Shown here: one piece after another, positions 61,556 through 64,000 of the stretch | Layout: each line of letters opens with the position of its first letter | How positions within the stretch are numbered: position 1 is the stretch's first letter | Program-made: the position numbers and the translations under genes | DNA from: Parahaliea maris | Lineage (GTDB): Bacteria; Pseudomonadota; Gammaproteobacteria; Pseudomonadales; Halieaceae | DNA length: 64,000 nt | Reading direction: 5' to 3' | Assembly (NCBI RefSeq): GCF_008064665.1 | Contig: NZ_VRZA01000002.1 | Span: forward strand, 124,001-188,000 | The notes under the pieces: generated by a model | What the model was told of the DNA's origin: nothing | The model's input: only the letters and a program-made list of their open reading frames with translations | The model's database searches: none

Positions 61556-62925
61556 GTCTGGGTTCCGTACTGTTTCAATAGCGGTCGGCCGCGGGCGTGA
61601 CCGACGACATCGCTCCCTCGGAAGATGTCTTCGCCCCGCAACAGGGTGCGTTCCACCCGGCCTGTGACCTTGTGCCCGGCATAGGGCGTGATCTTGTGCC
61701 GGTACTTGATGATCTCGGGTGTGATCAGGTACTCGCCGGTATCGTCGAACACCACCAGGTCGGCATCGTAGCCCGGTGCGATCCGGCCCTTGCGCTCGCC
61801 CAAACCGGCAAAGCGTGCCGGGCGGCTCGCCATCCACTCGACTATCTCGGGCAGGCTGAACCCTCGCTGGCGGGCCTCGGTCCAGATCAGTGACAGGCCA
61901 AACTGCAGGGAGGAAATACCACCCCAGGCGTTCTCCAGGTCACCGCTGTCCAGGTGCTTGAGCTGTGGTGTGCAGGGTGAGTGGTCCGACACCACCAGTT
62001 CGATGATGCCGTCGGCCAGCCCCTGCCAGAGCTTGTCGCGGTTTTCATTCTCGCGAATGGGCGGGCAGCACTTGAACAGGGTTTCACCGTCGGGGCAGGC
62101 CTCAGCCCACAGGGTGAGGTAGTGGGGGCAGGTTTCCGCGGTGACGGCCAGGCCTTCTTTCCGGGCGGCGGCAATCATGGCGATGGCGTCGGAGCTCGAC
62201 AGGTGCACAATGTGCATCCGCGCGCGGACGCCCCTGATCTGCGCTTCCCGGGCGAGATCGATGACCATCCCGATGGCATCGTTCTCCCACTGCCGGGGGC
62301 GGGATGCCAGGAAGCTCTGGTAGCTGCGGCCGATTTCCGCCGGAGGCGTATTGTCGCGGTCGAGCTCCGCGTGCACCAGGTAGGGCAGATCGTAGTGGGC
62401 GAGGGTAGGGATTGCGGCGCGCATGTGTTCCGCTTCCACCTGGGGGAAGTCGTCCACGCCGGAAAAAATCGTGAAGGACTTCACTCCGAGGATGCCTGCG
62501 CGACAGAGGGCGTCGAGTCCGTCCAGGCTATCCGGGACCACCCCGCCCCAGAAGCCGCAGTCCACCCACAGCTGGTCCTGCACGGCGGTCAGCTTTTCCT
62601 CCAGGGCGGCGACGGTGGTGGTGACCGGGATGCAGTTGAGGGGCATGTCCACCACGGTGGTGATGCCTCCCGCTGCGGCCGCCTGGGTGGCCGTATCGAA
62701 GCCTTCCCATTCGGTGCGGCCCGGCTCGTTGATGTGCACGTGGGTATCGACCAGCCCCGGCATCAGCACTTTGTCGCCAAGGTCTTCCAATGGACAGCCG
62801 GGCTCGGCCTGCCAGTCCAGGATGTCGGCAATTTTGCCGTCGGCAATCACTACCGTGGCGGCGCGTTCTTCACCGTCGCTGATCACCCGGCGGCTGCGCA
62901 GGGCCCGGATGCTGGCTTCACTCAT
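61552..62925 (-). CDS. allB: allantoinase
   Basis: 457 residues from ATG 62925 (MSEASIRALRSRRVISDG). The longer frame lies over xdhC. Amidohydrolase metal motif GLVDTHVHINEPGRTEWEGF (about 55-74), then GVKSFTIFSG with the likely carboxylated lysine near residue 150, HIVHLSSSDAIAMI (about 236), and SDHSPCT (about 311) with the metal-site aspartate. It opens the allantoin ring to allantoate. Its start overlaps xdhC by 8 nt. Confidence 0.96.
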   Translation of the reverse strand: MSEASIRALRSRRVISDGEERAATVVIADGKIADILDWQAEPGCPLEDLGDKVLMPGLVDTHVHINEPGRTEWEGFDTATQAAAAGGITTVVDMPLNCIPVTTTVAALEEKLTAVQDQLWVDCGFWGGVVPDSLDGLDALCRAGILGVKSFTIFSGVDDFPQVEAEHMRAAIPTLAHYDLPYLVHAELDRDNTPPAEIGRSYQSFLASRPRQWENDAIGMVIDLAREAQIRGVRARMHIVHLSSSDAIAMIAAARKEGLAVTAETCPHYLTLWAEACPDGETLFKCCPPIRENENRDKLWQGLADGIIELVVSDHSPCTPQLKHLDSGDLENAWGGISSLQFGLSLIWTEARQRGFSLPEIVEWMASRPARFAGLGERKGRIAPGYDADLVVFDDTGEYLITPEIIKYRHKITPYAGHKVTGRVERTLLRGEDIFRGSDVVGHARGRPLLKQYGTQT

Positions 62926-63781
62926 GGGGAGCCTCCGGACCGGCCAGTGCCTCCCGGACCGGCTGCAATGCTTTCGCATCCGGACCGGCGGCGGGGGTTG
63001 CGACCTGCTGCTGGTAGAGGTTGATGATCTGGCCAGCCACCGACACGGCGACTTCCACCGGGCGTTTACCCGGGATGGTGTCCAGGCCAATGGGGCAGTG
63101 CACTTGCTCCCAGGCGGCAGGGGAAAAGCCTTCATGCTCGAGCCGCATGCGAAAGCGCCGCCACTTGGTCAGGGAGCCGATGAGGCCAACGTAGCCTGCA
63201 TCGGCACGTTTCAGGGCGGCCTTGAGGATGGCGTAATCCTGCTGGTGATTGTGGGTCATGATCAGGTACCAGGTGCCTGCGGGCAGGTTCGCCACCTCTG
63301 CCGAGGGATCGTCGCTGAAGTGCGCTGCGCCCGTTCCGCTGTCCGGCGCCTCGCTGAAGTGCTCGCGGCTGTCGAACCAGTACAGTCGGCATGGCATCTG
63401 CTGCAGCAGGGGAGCCAGGGTACGGCCCACGTGGCCGGCGCCGAACAGGGCGACGTCCAGGGCGGTCCCGGCAAAGCTTTCGAACAGCAGGCTGGTACTG
63501 CCGCCGCAGCATTGGCCGAGGGTCGGCCCCAGGGGCAGGTATTCGATGCGCTGGCCTTCTGTGCCGAGCATCTCGGCGGCGATCTGGGCGGCACGCAGTT
63601 CCAGGTGGCCACCGCCGATGCTGCCGTAACTGCCGTCGCGGGCAAACACCATCTTGGTGCCGGTGGGGCGTGGCGTCGAGCCCCGGGTGCCCAGCTGGGT
63701 CACCAGGACGTAGTCTTCGCCGGAGGCCTGCAAGGACTGTATGGCCTCGCTCCAGTGCAGGTGGGTGTGCAGTTCCTTCAT
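62918..63781 (-). CDS. xdhC: xanthine dehydrogenase accessory protein
   Basis: 287 residues. XdhC motifs: GSTPRPTGTKMVFARDGSYGSIGGGHLE (about 34-61), the conserved CCGG (about 92), the nucleotide-binding-like ALFGAGHVGRTLAPLL (about 111-126) and THNHQQDYAILKAAL (about 176). The protein sulfurates and inserts the molybdenum cofactor into XdhB. It overlaps the stop of xdhB by 4 nt (ATGA), so the two are translationally coupled. Confidence 0.96.
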   Translation of the reverse strand: MKELHTHLHWSEAIQSLQASGEDYVLVTQLGTRGSTPRPTGTKMVFARDGSYGSIGGGHLELRAAQIAAEMLGTEGQRIEYLPLGPTLGQCCGGSTSLLFESFAGTALDVALFGAGHVGRTLAPLLQQMPCRLYWFDSREHFSEAPDSGTGAAHFSDDPSAEVANLPAGTWYLIMTHNHQQDYAILKAALKRADAGYVGLIGSLTKWRRFRMRLEHEGFSPAAWEQVHCPIGLDTIPGKRPVEVAVSVAGQIINLYQQQVATPAAGPDAKALQPVREALAGPEAPHE

Positions 63782-64000
63782 GGTCTTGGCTCCCGGTGCG
63801 CCGTGCGCACGGCCTGACAGGCCGCCAGTACCCGTTCGGGGGTGGCGGGTGCGTCCAGGGGAGGACTGTGACGATATTCACCGAGACTGGCAATGGCATC
63901 GCGCAGCGCAGCCCAGACGGAGATGGCGAGCATCAGCGGGGGTTCTCCCACGGCCTTGGAATGGAAGATGGTCGCTTCCGTGTTGGGGCTGTCGGGCAGC
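63778..64000 (-). CDS. xdhB: xanthine dehydrogenase molybdopterin-binding subunit, C-terminal end (cut by window end)
   Basis: The minus-strand frame is open to base 64000 and ends at TGA 63778-63780. The 73 residues visible include EATIFHSKAVGEPPLMLAISVWAALRDAI and LDAPATPERVLAAC, the highly conserved C-terminus of XdhB with the SKAVGEPP loop next to the molybdenum site. The subunit oxidises hypoxanthine and xanthine to urate. It lies first among the visible operon genes, so the promoter is outside this window. Confidence 0.95.
   Translation of the reverse strand, partial: LPDSPNTEATIFHSKAVGEPPLMLAISVWAALRDAIASLGEYRHSPPLDAPATPERVLAACQAVRTAHREPRP

Overview
The window looks like a chromosomal segment of an aerobic, heterotrophic, probably marine gammaproteobacterium. 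The evidence is a fairly GC-rich, gene-dense sequence with three TonB-dependent receptors, several acyl-CoA catabolic clusters, an alkane hydroxylase with its rubredoxin, and a sodium/solute-symporter-type hybrid histidine kinase with a LuxR-type response regulator (MxtR/ErdR- or CrbS/CrbR-like). The combination resembles Halieaceae and relatives. That placement is inference from gene content only. No transposase, integrase or CRISPR array was seen.

Layout. 1-6.4 kb: a partial DUF1214-like gene, a TauE/SafE permease, a PQQ-type sugar dehydrogenase/cytochrome c lipoprotein, a DUF922-like lipoprotein, a CNNM/CBS membrane protein and a small secreted protein. 6.4-11 kb: a tRNA-Arg(ACG) with a clear promoter and terminator, followed by a patchy stretch holding an imperfect 70-bp tandem repeat, a GPH-type transporter, an HxlR regulator remnant, an FAD oxidoreductase, an orphan signal-peptide fragment, an SDR and a 22-bp copy of part of the tRNA-Arg. 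The stretch reads like a decayed accessory region. 11-14.5 kb: an acyl-CoA ligase, an MDR reductase and a crotonase. 14.7-16.8 kb: adenine deaminase and a secreted nucleoside hydrolase. 16.9-21.7 kb: pirin, a glutathionyl-hydroquinone reductase-like protein and an azoreductase with a divergent LysR regulator, then a HAD phosphatase joined out of frame to a leaderless cytochrome c.

21.9-33.2 kb: a catabolic cluster with a TonB receptor, MFS transporter, DUF35 protein, thiolase-like protein with altered active-site motifs, two acyl-CoA dehydrogenases, acyl-CoA ligase, AraC regulator and crotonase. The DUF35/thiolase-like pair and the paired dehydrogenases resemble steroid or isoprenoid side-chain degradation sets. 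33.2-43.8 kb: a response regulator, TonB receptor, secreted PHB-depolymerase-family esterase, 3-hydroxybutyrate dehydrogenase-like SDR, HSL-type esterase, MFS transporter and hybrid histidine kinase. This may be a polyhydroxybutyrate or 3-hydroxyacid ester utilisation locus under its own two-component system.

43.9-55.5 kb: a DUF418 membrane protein, a class 3 lipase, a secreted dual-specificity-type phosphatase, a TonB copper receptor of the OprC family with its copper-site motifs, an AraC regulator broken by one extra base in a G7 run, alkB and rubredoxin, two small membrane proteins, an Lrp regulator and a lone acetolactate synthase large subunit. 55.6-64 kb: on the minus strand, a PrsW-type protease and a tightly packed purine catabolism operon (xdhB partial, xdhC, allB, alc, uraD, uraH, allA, guaD, puuD) covering guanine/xanthine to glyoxylate plus urea. 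Most junctions there are 1- or 4-nt overlaps. The adenine deaminase and nucleoside hydrolase near 15 kb could feed purine bases into it.
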